Positions 1 to 10,607 of a stretch of 64,000 bases of DNA are shown piece after piece. The position numbers were made by a program, and so were the translations under genes. The notes beneath the pieces are model-generated. The model was not told the DNA's origin and made no database searches. It saw only the letters and a list, made by a program, of their open reading frames with translations. Numbering within the stretch: position 1 is the stretch's first letter; each line of letters starts with the position of its first letter. Source of the DNA: Panonychus citri (Eukaryota; Arthropoda; Arachnida; Trombidiformes; Tetranychidae); the NCBI RefSeq assembly GCF_014898815.1, contig NW_026515545.1:2294001-2358000 (forward strand), in the 5' to 3' direction.

Positions 1-3000
1 CGACAAATGAACTTGCTCATCCGATAGGAGACATAAGTTTCATCATGAGGAATACTAACAAATTTTGGGTAATCATCATTAGATGAATACTTGATGATAC
101 ATTCAGGAATTAAACAGATGAATTTGTTTTCATCATCAATTGGGACAAGACCCAAGGTTATAGCCAATTCTCTTAAAAATTTAATACAATTAAAACAGTA
201 CCATTTAGTACAGTTTCCGCAACAACGAGGATCAAGTGTGATCTGCTCGCAAAAATAGCACCTAACTAATGCTTCAATCTCTTCGAGATTAATGTTGATT
301 ACTTGAGATTTGGCTATACCTTTAGGTATTTTGGGCAAAGTAATTTTAAAAATTGATTTATCATTATAAAGATTTAGGTAAATCTTTTCCCTGATCATAG
401 TCTCAAATTTTTCTTTTATTTGATTAAAAGTTTTAGCTTTTTCATCGATCAATTTCTTGATCGCGAAGTATTTTTCTTCTGAACTGTACTCAGGAAGTGG
501 AGCGACAGGAAGAGGAGCAGGGTATTCATTAGGAGAAAAGGGGTAATCATTTGGCCCTAAATATCTCGGCTTGTGAGTTGACGATTCTTCAGAAAGGTTA
601 GAGCCTTCAATTGACCTCAAAGGGTTAGAAGCAAAAGTTACTTGCTTACCTTTACCTTCCTTGGTGTCGTCGAAATTGGATGAAGTCCAATCCATTCTTT
701 TCTTTGGTGGATATGAACTAATAGGTTCTGACGATTGTCGTTTCCGGAAATAAGGACTTACGACCACAACTTGTTGATTATTGTCACTTGAATCGATCAC
801 TAGATTAGTTGAATAGTCACTTGATGGTGATGATGAAGGTGATGATGTTGGTGATGAAACTTTTTGTTGATTTACTTGAAAACCTGAGGTCGATGGTTGA
901 GGATTGTCGAGTTCACTAATGTCACTAGACACATTCGAAGATCCAATTTGGTCTGAAGATCGATGATGTTGAGACATTGTTTTTATACAGCCGAATTGCT
1001 GGTGACTAATCCTTAGATTAATTAAGCTTAAATTTCGCTTATTAGAGCACTTAATGGCGTTTAAAATGTCGACAAGTAAATACAAGTTAAAAGACTTTGG
1101 CTTATTAAAGCAGAAAAGATGAAGTTTTTCAAATAATTGTTCAAAGACAAATGATGTTGACAACAAAATTTCAAAATCGAAATGACAAAAATGAAAATTA
1201 AAACCAAATGGGTAAATCCAATAGATTGTTTCTTCCTTATTAGAGGTTTGTTGGGAATCAAAGGTTAATTGGTAACCTGAGAAATTAACTTGATCGTTAA
1301 TTTTTAACTCTGACTCGATAGAGTTATCACTTGATAAACATAAATACAATGTGTAAACATGGGTCAAGTTGTCATTTAATTGTTTAAGTCTTTGCCTTGT
1401 TAAAGGTTGATTGTCGGTGTTAATTGGATTTTGTAAAGTGATAGCTTTATCTGCACTTAATCTTGTTCTTTTAGTTTTCAAATTTCCAATAGGATCAACT
1501 GATTGATCAGTATCGGTTCTAATTTCAATATTATCATTCGAGTGATTAGAACTAATTTCAGGAACTGAATCTAAGTTTGGTGTTAAAGCATTTTCTTCAC
1601 TTTGATTTAAGTCTTCAGATTCATTAGAATCTGATTGAGTCTCTGGCAAATCAAATTGCTCGTTCTCAAGATAAGTTTCTGGGTTAAAATATTTATCCCT
1701 AATTTCTTTCATTTCTTGAGAAATTTCACCTTCTTTTCGTTTGGTGTTTGAAACATTAGCTGTAAAAACTTCGAGGTTATTCATATCTAATAAAGATAAA
1801 CATCCTTTGTGTAAACCAAGCATTAGATATGGTCCTCGCCATTTAGCACTTAATTTCTTAGAATTTTCGGTTTCAATTGACTCATCTTTTACATAGATAA
1901 AATCTCCATCTTTATAAGGAGCAGCTTTGTGAAGCGATTTGGTCCTATTGATCTGATAGATCTGTTGTGCTTTTAATCTTGCGAATGCTAATTTTCGAGC
2001 TTCTTCAACTTTAATTGTTTCAATTAAAGTTTCTTTAAATGCATTGTCTAAAGGCTTATTTGGTTCTTTACCAAATACCAAAAAGTAAGGGGAAAATTTT
2101 GTAATTTTATGAACTGAGGTATTAATCGCAAAGATTGAGGTTTCTAGACCTAACGGTAAATTCTTATAATCATTCTGAAGGCAATAAGTTCTTAATCTTT
2201 CGGCTATAGTCTTATTATGGCGTTCAACGATGCCTTGTGACTGCGGGTGGTAAGGGTTCGAGGTGTCATGATCGATGCAATTTTCCTCTAAGAACTCTTT
2301 AAACAGATTAGAAGTAAAGTTTGTGCCTAAATCGGTCTGAATTGTTTGAGGATAACCGAATGTATTGAATATTGATCTTAAGAAACCGATAACTGTCAAA
2401 GCAGTTTGATTCAAGGTCATTTTTGCGAAAACAAAACGTGAAAGCGTATCTACCATTACCAAGATGTATTTCTTTACATGTTTGATCCTTAGAGGGCCTT
2501 GTACATCCAATTCGAAGCGGGCAAATATCTCTTTTGGGATCGGCTTTTCACTTGGGTTAACGTAGATTACATTAGCTGGTTTTGCGAGTTGGCAAATGTT
2601 GCAATTGTTGCACAGACGACGAACTTCATCGTACAAATTGGGACACCAATATTTTTTCGAGATTGACCGATAGGTCTTTTCGGTTGCGAAGTGTCCGCCT
2701 AAAGGTGAATCATGAACGTAATGAAAAATTTCCTTTAGGATGATTGGGTCAATAACCAATCGAGTTAAATCAGCAAGATAATTGTCCTTTCGATAAAGAA
2801 GATCATCACGAATTGTGAAGCACTTAAGTGTAGCTGGAACTTTGTCCTTAATTTCTTGTTTGATTTTTATAATCTCTGGATTCGAGTTTTGATGAATTCG
2901 GATTTTTTCCTTCCAAAGTCTAAGTGTTGACTTGTTTTTGATGTTAATAGCATCGTCAGGGCACAACTGATGCATTTCTGTTGTCACGGTGTAAACCAAT

Positions 3001-6000
3001 GAAGTTGGGAATTTTATGTCAAAATAGACTTTTCCAATGTTGAAATTTAGCACATTAAGGCCAAGATCGTAATAATATTCGTCTTCAGAGTCGCGAATAT
3101 ATTCAGCCAAGTAAATGCGATCTAAGTATTCCTCTTCGGGATCAATAGCGGCACGATGGTCCCATTCACTTTGTGTTCTAGAGAAACAATCGGGCGCATG
3201 AACTTTTCCAGCTTTATGGATAATTTTAAACTTAAAGGTTGATAATAAAATCGACCAACGGTGTAATCTTGAATTTCGAAAATTAATTCGTGGAAGTTGG
3301 CATAGAGCGTGGTGGTCCGTCTCTATGATGAATTCGGATCCTTCCAAATAGTGTCGATATTTATCGATTCCAACAAAAATTGAGAGAAGTTCTTTCTCAC
3401 TGACAGTATAATGTCTTTGATGAGGCTTGAGCTTTTGTGAGTAAAAGCTTATTGGTAACCAATGTTTAACATCTTCCATAGGAGTTGATGGATCATAAAA
3501 TTCAGATTTATCATCCTCTTGGAGTAGAATTCCTCCAACTGCAATGTCTGAAGCGTCTGCAGTAATTTTTCTCCTTAATTCTGGATTGTAGTGTACTAAC
3601 ATGGTAGTCACTATTAATGATTCTTTTAGTGAAGTAAGAGCTTTCTTATCTTCAGGTAACAGGCAAAATTTTCTCTCTCTAGTAACTAAACGGTAGAGAG
3701 GGGCAGCGATAGTTGCAAAATTGGGTATATACCTTGAGAAATAGTTATAGCATCCAAGCTGCGATTGCAATTCTCGAACGTTTCGAGGAAAGGGTAGGTT
3801 CTTTAGAGCACTGACCTTCTTTGGGTCCGGTTTAATACCATCTCCGCTTACAACATGTCCAAGCAGGAGTAACTCGGTGTATCCAAACTTACACTTTTCG
3901 AGTTTCACTTTTAGATTAAAGTCTCTGAATCTTTTTAAAACCAATTTGGTGTTTTCAATTAATTCTTGGAACGTTTCTCCAAGCACAGGTATATCGTCGA
4001 AATACCCGATGCATTCCTTGTATTGTAGTCCCTCTAGGACTTGACCAATAAATCGTTGAAAAATGTAAGGTGCTCCACTTAACCCCATAGGGAGACGTTT
4101 ATATTGAAATTTTCCGTCTGTGGTAACAAAAACTGTCTTTTCGCGCTCTTCAGGGGGCAATTCAATCTGGTGATAGCCTTGGGCTAAATCGAAAAGATTA
4201 AAGTATTTTTTGTTTCGAACGATTTCGATGCAATCATCAATTCTTGGCATCGGTTGTTTAGGAACATTTGTAATTCTGTTTAAAAGACGATAGTCTATGA
4301 CCATTCGATGAGTACCATCTCTTCTTGGTACGAGGATAATTGGTGATCCTCCAGCGGCATTAGAGTGCTCAATTATATCAGCTTCAATAAGCTCTGCAAT
4401 GAGCTTCCTTACTTCTTCTCGTTTTTCAGGAGAAATGCTGTATGGTTTCTGGTAGGGAACATAATTCTCACCAATGTCAATTTTGACTGGACAAATGTTC
4501 GAAGGTACAAAACCTAAGTCATTTTTGTGTTTAGCAAAACACTCTTGAAACTCGTCAATCATTCTAAGAAGAATTTCTTGTTGCTCTTCAGGCAATTCAG
4601 GGTTAATTCGAGTTTGAGCTTTACGAAGAAAGGGAGTTAATTTTATCTCTCGATATTCTTCAGGAGTGATCATGTCACAATGAGCCATTAAATAATTTTG
4701 GTTTCCAAGTTTTAGCTTATAATTAACTTGCCTTTCGGGTTCAATTTCCATGTTGATGAATGGATTTCTTTCGGCCTTAGCCTTGTTTACAGCTAAATTA
4801 TCAATAATGTAGCTTCCATCAGAATTTCCAGTAACTTTTAAAGTTGATTCTAAAATGTCTGCAGTTTCATCTGCGGTGCAGAATCTAAAGTAGAATGTTG
4901 GATCTAATGGTTTACTTTCAGGAGTTTCTTTGACTTTAATTGTAAAGTTTAATCCATCGCTCTCTAGAGTCATATAGTAGAGGTGGAGAAATGAGTTTCC
5001 AATCAAACAAACGGGTTCGAAATTTGGAACAATTTGTATTTTTAAAATTCGAGATTCTTCCATATCTGGATGTTTAATAAGCGCAAAAGCGAAGCCACTT
5101 GATTCGATGTACGATTGTGAGACAATTCCCTTGAGGGAACGACTCAAGCCAACAAGATGAACTCCAAGTTCATGAGCAACTTTTGCATCCAATGCGGAAA
5201 TTGTAGACCCAGTATCTAACAGCACGTTTCCATCTCTTACATATTCTCGATTCGGCTTACATAGTTTGAGACAAGCCTGAGGCATGTATCTTAGATGATC
5301 TTTACCGATTTGAGTGAGTAGTGTCACTTCATCTGGAATAGCAAAACTTACATCACATTTTCGGATAGCACTACTTTCAGGTTCAGCTATAGTTGAAAAT
5401 TGTTGTGGTGATGGTTGAGGCAAAGTCAGATTAGCGAGAGGTGCACTAGCACTAACGGGATTAGCTGGTTTAGCTGAAGATGATGGTGGTTGTGGCATAG
5501 GATCATATCCTAATCTCTTTTCGTCAGCACGACGTCTGTAACATTGTTTCAACACGTGGTTGGTTCTTCCACAGCCTGGATAAGGACACGGAGGCGATTT
5601 TTCATTGCTTTTGACGGGTTGTCGATTTTGCTTTTGCTCTCCTTTATCATTTGATTGATAATTAAAAAGTCCTTTTGGATTGTTTAAGCTATTTGGCTTT
5701 CTAGCCTGATTAGCTTTATGTCGATTTGACTGTTCTTTGAACTCAAAATGTTTTCGTAATAAAACGTTGAAGATCTTATCTTGATCTGAATTTACACCCA
5801 ATGTGTAAATTTCTTCTCGAATGTGTCGAGGGATGTGTAAAAGCACTTGTTGAAGAAACACAGCTTCAGGTAAATTAGCACCAAAGGCTTTAGTTACCAA
5901 GTTTTTTAATTGTTCGATATACTCAGCGGGATGTTGTTCCATGTTATATCGGTAATTCATTAATGAATAGTCAGCCATTAGCTTCATTGAAGGAGTATTA

Positions 6001-6731
6001 AGTTTTTCCATCAATAGATTGAGATATTGGTTGTAATCATTAACATCAGGTGAGATTGCATTTGCAATATGCAGAATCTCATAGGCCATAGCCTTTTTGA
6101 AACATCTTAGTTTCGTATTGTCATCAACATTTTCATGACTTAATCGGGCTTTAGTTTTATTAACCCAGGCGACCATGTCTTCGCCTTTTTTAAATTCTGG
6201 TATATCAGGATCTCTCTTTAGAGATTGAGCCATTTGGAGAAGACTATTAGCCAAGAGTTCGTTAGAATGAGGCATTGGATTCTCCATATTTGGAACAACA
6301 TTAACCACAGTAGGTTGAGAGTCCATTTCAACACCAAGTTGTTGAAGTATTTCTTTATACTTCTTTTGTGTTCCTAATGGAAAATTTAGTGAACACAATT
6401 CAGCATTGCTGATGTTGAGAATCGAAGATTCGTCTCGGCCAACTTTAGTTAAGATCGTGTTGATCTCACTCTCACTGAGACCATTTTCTCGAAACTGGAT
6501 TAACCATTGAGGTAACTCTTGATTTTCTAAATCAGCAACAGCTAGAGCAGGAATTTCCTTCTCATTAATTTCCTCTCCAAGGAGGAGTAGATGATTTTTG
6601 ACGACTTCAATAAACTTTTTTGCACGTAGCGAAGGTAACGGTATCTTGACCGACCAAATATCGAAAAGATTTCGAATATCTTCATCCTTTAGATGTTTAA
6701 CTGTTCCATCGGGAATTCTTTTAGGAGGCAT
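1..6731 (-). CDS. Gag-Pol polyprotein with an extra C-terminal RING-like domain (partial, runs off left edge)
   Basis: Retrotransposon polyprotein. The ATG is at 6731-6729 and the frame stays open to the window edge (codon 2243 at 5-3); I read every in-frame triplet and found no stop. Landmarks by residue: gag-like N-terminus; a zinc knuckle C-x4-C-x4-H-x4-C near 5590-5545; protease LLDTGS with Asp near 506; reverse transcriptase YFDD at about 910-913; RNase H TADASD near 1059; integrase zinc finger CNNC near 1374; and integrase acidic triad D1409, D1467, E1503 (35 residues between the last two, a DD35E core) followed by ERHN. After the integrase come an acidic/Ser-rich tail, an aromatic-rich stretch (about 1260-980), an internal Met at residue 1919 (MSQHHRSS), a PPKKR basic patch and a cysteine cluster at residues 2158-2211. 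The whole is one frame, with no gag/pol frameshift. The true C-terminus is not visible. Confidence 0.95.
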   Translation of the reverse strand, partial: MPPKRIPDGTVKHLKDEDIRNLFDIWSVKIPLPSLRAKKFIEVVKNHLLLLGEEINEKEIPALAVADLENQELPQWLIQFRENGLSESEINTILTKVGRDESSILNISNAELCSLNFPLGTQKKYKEILQQLGVEMDSQPTVVNVVPNMENPMPHSNELLANSLLQMAQSLKRDPDIPEFKKGEDMVAWVNKTKARLSHENVDDNTKLRCFKKAMAYEILHIANAISPDVNDYNQYLNLLMEKLNTPSMKLMADYSLMNYRYNMEQHPAEYIEQLKNLVTKAFGANLPEAVFLQQVLLHIPRHIREEIYTLGVNSDQDKIFNVLLRKHFEFKEQSNRHKANQARKPNSLNNPKGLFNYQSNDKGEQKQNRQPVKSNEKSPPCPYPGCGRTNHVLKQCYRRRADEKRLGYDPMPQPPSSSAKPANPVSASAPLANLTLPQPSPQQFSTIAEPESSAIRKCDVSFAIPDEVTLLTQIGKDHLRYMPQACLKLCKPNREYVRDGNVLLDTGSTISALDAKVAHELGVHLVGLSRSLKGIVSQSYIESSGFAFALIKHPDMEESRILKIQIVPNFEPVCLIGNSFLHLYYMTLESDGLNFTIKVKETPESKPLDPTFYFRFCTADETADILESTLKVTGNSDGSYIIDNLAVNKAKAERNPFINMEIEPERQVNYKLKLGNQNYLMAHCDMITPEEYREIKLTPFLRKAQTRINPELPEEQQEILLRMIDEFQECFAKHKNDLGFVPSNICPVKIDIGENYVPYQKPYSISPEKREEVRKLIAELIEADIIEHSNAAGGSPIILVPRRDGTHRMVIDYRLLNRITNVPKQPMPRIDDCIEIVRNKKYFNLFDLAQGYHQIELPPEEREKTVFVTTDGKFQYKRLPMGLSGAPYIFQRFIGQVLEGLQYKECIGYFDDIPVLGETFQELIENTKLVLKRFRDFNLKVKLEKCKFGYTELLLLGHVVSGDGIKPDPKKVSALKNLPFPRNVRELQSQLGCYNYFSRYIPNFATIAAPLYRLVTRERKFCLLPEDKKALTSLKESLIVTTMLVHYNPELRRKITADASDIAVGGILLQEDDKSEFYDPSTPMEDVKHWLPISFYSQKLKPHQRHYTVSEKELLSIFVGIDKYRHYLEGSEFIIETDHHALCQLPRINFRNSRLHRWSILLSTFKFKIIHKAGKVHAPDCFSRTQSEWDHRAAIDPEEEYLDRIYLAEYIRDSEDEYYYDLGLNVLNFNIGKVYFDIKFPTSLVYTVTTEMHQLCPDDAINIKNKSTLRLWKEKIRIHQNSNPEIIKIKQEIKDKVPATLKCFTIRDDLLYRKDNYLADLTRLVIDPIILKEIFHYVHDSPLGGHFATEKTYRSISKKYWCPNLYDEVRRLCNNCNICQLAKPANVIYVNPSEKPIPKEIFARFELDVQGPLRIKHVKKYILVMVDTLSRFVFAKMTLNQTALTVIGFLRSIFNTFGYPQTIQTDLGTNFTSNLFKEFLEENCIDHDTSNPYHPQSQGIVERHNKTIAERLRTYCLQNDYKNLPLGLETSIFAINTSVHKITKFSPYFLVFGKEPNKPLDNAFKETLIETIKVEEARKLAFARLKAQQIYQINRTKSLHKAAPYKDGDFIYVKDESIETENSKKLSAKWRGPYLMLGLHKGCLSLLDMNNLEVFTANVSNTKRKEGEISQEMKEIRDKYFNPETYLENEQFDLPETQSDSNESEDLNQSEENALTPNLDSVPEISSNHSNDNIEIRTDTDQSVDPIGNLKTKRTRLSADKAITLQNPINTDNQPLTRQRLKQLNDNLTHVYTLYLCLSSDNSIESELKINDQVNFSGYQLTFDSQQTSNKEETIYWIYPFGFNFHFCHFDFEILLSTSFVFEQLFEKLHLFCFNKPKSFNLYLLVDILNAIKCSNKRNLSLINLRISHQQFGCIKTMSQHHRSSDQIGSSNVSSDISELDNPQPSTSGFQVNQQKVSSPTSSPSSSPSSDYSTNLVIDSSDNNQQVVVVSPYFRKRQSSEPISSYPPKKRMDWTSSNFDDTKEGKGKQVTFASNPLRSIEGSNLSEESSTHKPRYLGPNDYPFSPNEYPAPLPVAPLPEYSSEEKYFAIKKLIDEKAKTFNQIKEKFETMIREKIYLNLYNDKSIFKITLPKIPKGIAKSQVININLEEIEALVRCYFCEQITLDPRCCGNCTKWYCFNCIKFLRELAITLGLVPIDDENKFICLIPECIIKYSSNDDYPKFVSIPHDETYVSYRMSKFIC

Positions 6732-6773
6732 TTTCACGAATCACTGAACACAAATTCACAATCACTAAGCAAT

Positions 6774-6791
6774 ATCCTGCCTAGGTCGCCA
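6774..6791 (-). other. Primer binding site (tRNA 3' end complement)
   Basis: On the minus strand the sequence TGGCGACCTAGGCAGGAT begins two bases after the LTR end. It starts with TGG, the complement of the CCA tail, and its complement reads like a T-stem plus acceptor 3' half. The TGGCGACC start resembles the tRNA-Arg-type sites of insect mdg1/412 elements. The exact primer tRNA is inference. Confidence 0.7.
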
Positions 6792-6793
6792 AG

Positions 6794-7550
6794 TGTAAGG
6801 TTTTCTATTGGGGTTTTAGCCTAATTTCAACTTTAGTTGGTGTAATACGTAATTACGATTCAGTCGCACGTAGAGACTAGGACACATTCAAGCCCTTTGG
6901 TACTAATTGGTTGAATTAAACTGACAGAAGACTGCAATCTGCCTTACACAATTAAACAGATTTAAGGTTCGGATCAGGATACCGATTAATGTTGTGAATT
7001 CTAATTGATTTCCGAATAAGGAACTTTTATTAAACAAATGAAAATTTAGGAATTGAAAGATTTTAACAAAGTTTTTAACTATCTTCATAGAGATATAAAA
7101 TTGAAGTGTGTTCCCAATTGGGAAGAGTTAACAATTTATAGCTCCATAGAGCCTAGACAATTAGAGACAATGTTAATCAAAGGTTAACATAAAGATTAAA
7201 AATGCCAAATAAGGTTATAAAAAGCTACCTTCTGATACATTGAAGATTAAGCTTGATTAAACAAAAGTTTAGATTAATATTAATCATTGTTGATTAAAGA
7301 AGAAATTTGATTCTCTTACTAAAGAGTCACTAAAAAGTAATAATTAAGAAATCAAAGTTTCTTAATTAAACTCAAAGGTCATCATAGTGAAAAGTAATCA
7401 AAGTTTCAAAAGAAAAGATAATAAAATAAAGATAATCAAAATTAAAAGATTAAATAGTTCCATTAATTGGACGGGGTTGCTCTTCAGTCATAGCTGAATC
7501 GATGAGCATCATGGATTGGGGAGCCCTGAGCTCTCACCCTTCATAATACA
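6794..7550 (-). repeat. 5' LTR of the Ty3/gypsy-type element
   Basis: Proposed LTR of 757 bp, read on the minus strand from TGTATTATGAAGGG (7550) to CCTTACA (6794), so it has the canonical TG..CA ends with a longer TGTA/TACA match. The 3' boundary is fixed by the primer binding site two bases further on. The outer boundary at 7550 is inferred from the terminal TGTA and the end of the match to LTR rules; the second LTR needed to prove it is outside the window. Sequence inside is AT-rich with AATAAA-like motifs on the minus strand. Short open frames in it (for example 6903-7088) look like chance. Confidence 0.7.
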
Positions 7551-9312
7551 ACATAAAAACCCTTCCTATGAATTTGATCAACCATGATAACACATGAGCT
7601 TTAAATGTCTTCTCAAATATGAATATCCATGAAATTTTCATATTAAAGTAATATGATAAAAGTTGAATAAAATTGATAGAGAAATATAAAAATATCATTG
7701 TATTAAAATAATGGATTGAGAGTTTAATGTTGATAAAAGTTGAAAAATGATATTTGATTTTTCCCTTGAAGCTTATTGATAAAATATATATACTTTTCAT
7801 CATTCTCATGATCATCATCAATTTCATTTAGAAAGATTTTCAAAAGATAGACAATCTGATCATCTTATCATTTTCATGATATTTATTTAAAATCATGATA
7901 AACCGAATGATTTTCATATTCAATTTTAATCATCATTTCATTTCTATCAATATTTTAATATTATAATAGTTTATTATTATTTATCAATCATGGTAGGAAA
8001 AATTTTCCTAATTCTGTTGAAATACACATGATGCAATTGGATTTTTCATTCCAAAAACTTGATTAATTTATCTGACGATATATTGAATGGTTTTATTTGC
8101 TCAACTACTATTGAGCTTTAGGTGAATGATGGATTAATCAAATAGTCACTGATATTCGATAGTCAATCAAATTGTAATCACAGTTTATTCCACTAGTTTG
8201 ATGGATTTTATCCTGGAATTAGAATTGAAATAAATGGGAAAAATTAGTTTTAAATTAAATTTTCTTTTCTCTTTTCCTTCCAATTCTATTTTAATGCCTT
8301 CAAACGAAATGGAATATCAAGTTGAATATACACTCGAAATGTCTACAATTAAATATATTTCAAAAGGCTTAAAAATCTCATGATTGCGATTAGTCTGATT
8401 TTCGGATATCAAAGGTAAACAATTTGCTTCTTGTTTAATTGTTTCGTTAATTTAAAATTGAATGAACTAATTAAAAGTTAGATTAATTTGTCAACAATTA
8501 TTTTCAACAATCTAAATTATTAAACTTTATCTGTTCATTTGTACATTAATTACCTAATAATGATAATATTAATAATTGAGTTGGTTTCTTACGGTTGCAG
8601 CATGGAAAACTTAAGGCTAAATTTATTAACTTAATTGCTAATTAAGATGTTTAAAATATAACATTTTAAATTTTATCATTTTATCAAAGTCATCATTACT
8701 TTCCTATTTTATAAGTTGTTATAAACTTAGACATTTAATGAATAAACTTTCCTGTTAGCTCTTTTATTTAATGATAATTTAGATGTTCTTAAGTTTAAAA
8801 ACTTAGAAATCAGATATTCGATGGTACAAGTATTCTTATTAACTTATTATACTATAGTTTAAACGAAGCTTTCCAATCGATGCGATTCGCACGCCAGTTC
8901 AAACCAAAAACACTCAAGTGAGATTCACCATAAGATAAAAACAATACTGTTTTATAAATAATATATTTGCGATCATTAGTTATTCGGTATGTGGATATGA
9001 AATGGAACTTTTGAAGTAAATTTACTGCATATGTATCTTTATTATGATTGCATAAAAACTAAAAGTGATGGAAGTGGTTAGTCCTCCGGAACTTACTTCA
9101 ACATGAATCAAGTAAACCTGTGACCACCGAAAGTAGATGGTGCTTTCAGAAGATACTTTCACCCACTAGTTGAAGTTCCCATCGGAAGTGGGAGAAACTT
9201 AAGGATCCGAGTGCACTATCCATCTTTTTATTACTTTATATAGATAAATGTCTAGGCTAATGAGTACAACTGCACTAAAAGATTGTCTAGAATTAATTAT
9301 GCCTTAGGCTAT
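7551..9312. other. AT-rich intergenic DNA, no gene seen
   Basis: Stop-rich in all frames, with many TTAATC/GATTAA words. The open frame at 7534-7827 on the minus strand straddles the LTR boundary and has no recognisable domain. At about 9070-9210 there is a less AT-rich block with several partial inverted repeats (for example a TTACTT..AAGTAA hairpin near 9099-9121); it is neither a tRNA nor a coding exon that I recognise. Confidence 0.6.
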
Positions 9313-9683
9313 TGTAATAAAATAAACCAAGGACTAACGGATTTAACCACCCTATCAACCCGAAAGAGTTAATCAACATGAGAAATTCCCGTTTTCTTGA
9401 TCCTCTCACCTTTAATTAATTACTTTAATTACCCATAATAATTCATAAATTGAGACTAACTTCTCTCTCCCTCTCTTTCTCTCTCTTTCTCTCTCTTTCT
9501 TTTTCCTTTTCTCTTTCTCTTTTACCTCTTAAAAATACACCATTGTCAAATAAAGTTTACACCAACGTAATTCATCTAAACAATGTATGAAAATTAATAA
9601 AGAAAGTGAAATAAAGTTAATAAAAATCATATATAATCAACAATAAGTTCCCAAATCTCTACTCTGAACTAATATTCATTACA
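9313..9683 (+). repeat. Left LTR of the small element
   Basis: 371 bp, TGTAATA...ATTCATTACA. Contains a CT-rich run (CTCTCTCCCTCTCTTTCTC) and matches the right LTR almost base for base; the small indels lie near the CCCGAAAGAG/CCCGAAAAG and TTCCCGTTTTC/TTCCATTTC positions. Left flank is GCTAT. Confidence 0.93.
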
Positions 9684-9730
9684 AATGGAGATTAAAACGG
9701 CAAGTCATTCGCCAACTAGTCTCACTCTCT

Positions 9731-9802
9731 TCACCGGGACTTCGTCATTTTTTGTGACAAATGGAGCCCACGATGAGGACGATTCGTCTTCTGTCCCGGT
9801 GA
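9731..9802 (+). other. Branched inverted-repeat structure in the element leader (candidate packaging or dimerisation RNA)
   Basis: TCACCGGGAC (9731-9740) pairs perfectly with GTCCCGGTGA (9793-9802). Inside the 52-base loop are two further hairpins, GTCA..TGAC near 9743-9757 and GAGGACG-ATT-CGTCTTC near 9775-9791 (one G-U pair). It lies 48 bases after the left LTR, where retroelement packaging and dimerisation signals normally sit. The pairing is seen; the role is inference. Confidence 0.5.
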
Positions 9803-10607
9803 TGAAAGTTTAAAATCATCCTCACAAAAGTTTAAACAAAAGTGACCTCAACATCAACAATTTACTTATTTTGTGCTTTATTCTTTGAAAAAAAAAACAC
9901 TGATTGTTCACCAAAGTCAAACCCATTCTCACAAACGAAGAAAAACATAAGTCGACCCTAGCCAAAACAATAATCTTTCATTCATTTCTCTTCGTCAACT
10001 AAATTCACTCGATTTTACATTCCAACGTCAAAGAAGAAACTTGTTCACGTTTTTCTTCAGTCAATTCACCTCTGGTAATCCAAACAGAGAAAAAACCAAG
10101 AAGCGTCGGGTTCTGGAAAAGAAACAACTCTCAATTTCTCTCTAATCAGCTTGAAATGAAATCTCTGAATTTCGAATAATTTACTTTACATCAACAAAGT
10201 CTCAAGAGAAAAGTTTACGAAAGTGATTATCTGGTCGATTCAAAAACAAAATATTTGGTACTTGACACACAGTTAAACATCAATCAAACTTACAAAAAGG
10301 TCGTGAAACAATTAAAATTCAAAGATTCCAATAAAATTAACAAACAAAAACAAATTGAATAATAAAAATTCATCATCAAAAAACCAAAATCTTTAACCAA
10401 CGAGAAACGAAACAAAAAAAACGAAAACGAAAACGAAAACGAAAAACAAAAGGTCAAATCACGACTTTCCAATTAACAAAAAAAAAATTTATTAAAAACA
10501 ATTCATTTCACTTCAACTGAAATCAACGCTAGTAACAATTATAACATCCATCGGTATTCTACCTATCAACTCTTCTATCATCAAATTACATCAAATTCAC
10601 AACTCAG

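Larger units (their letters stand above)
1..7550 (-). mobile_element. Ty3/gypsy-type LTR retrotransposon, 5' part (3' end outside the window)
   Basis: A minus-strand LTR retroelement whose 5' LTR (7550 down to 6794), primer binding site (6791-6774) and polyprotein frame (from 6731) are all in the window; the 3' end and 3' LTR lie beyond base 1. Domain order gag, protease, reverse transcriptase, RNase H, integrase is that of the Ty3/gypsy group (integrase last). The polyprotein frame has no stop in 2243 codons, so the copy looks young and may be competent. No envelope-like gene with a signal peptide and membrane anchor was seen in the visible part. The target-site duplication cannot be tested because only one flank (from 7551, starting ACATA) is present. 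Confidence 0.95.

Noticed and set aside
1..1260. Envelope-like gene downstream of integrase
   Set aside because: No signal peptide, cleavage site or membrane anchor; the tail is in the pol frame and ends in a cysteine cluster.
7534..7827. 97-codon minus-strand open frame
   Set aside because: Straddles the LTR outer boundary and has composition of random AT-rich DNA.
9070..9210. Structured, less AT-rich block considered as a tRNA or SINE
   Set aside because: No A/B box pair and no cloverleaf could be drawn; no poly-A tail or target duplication.
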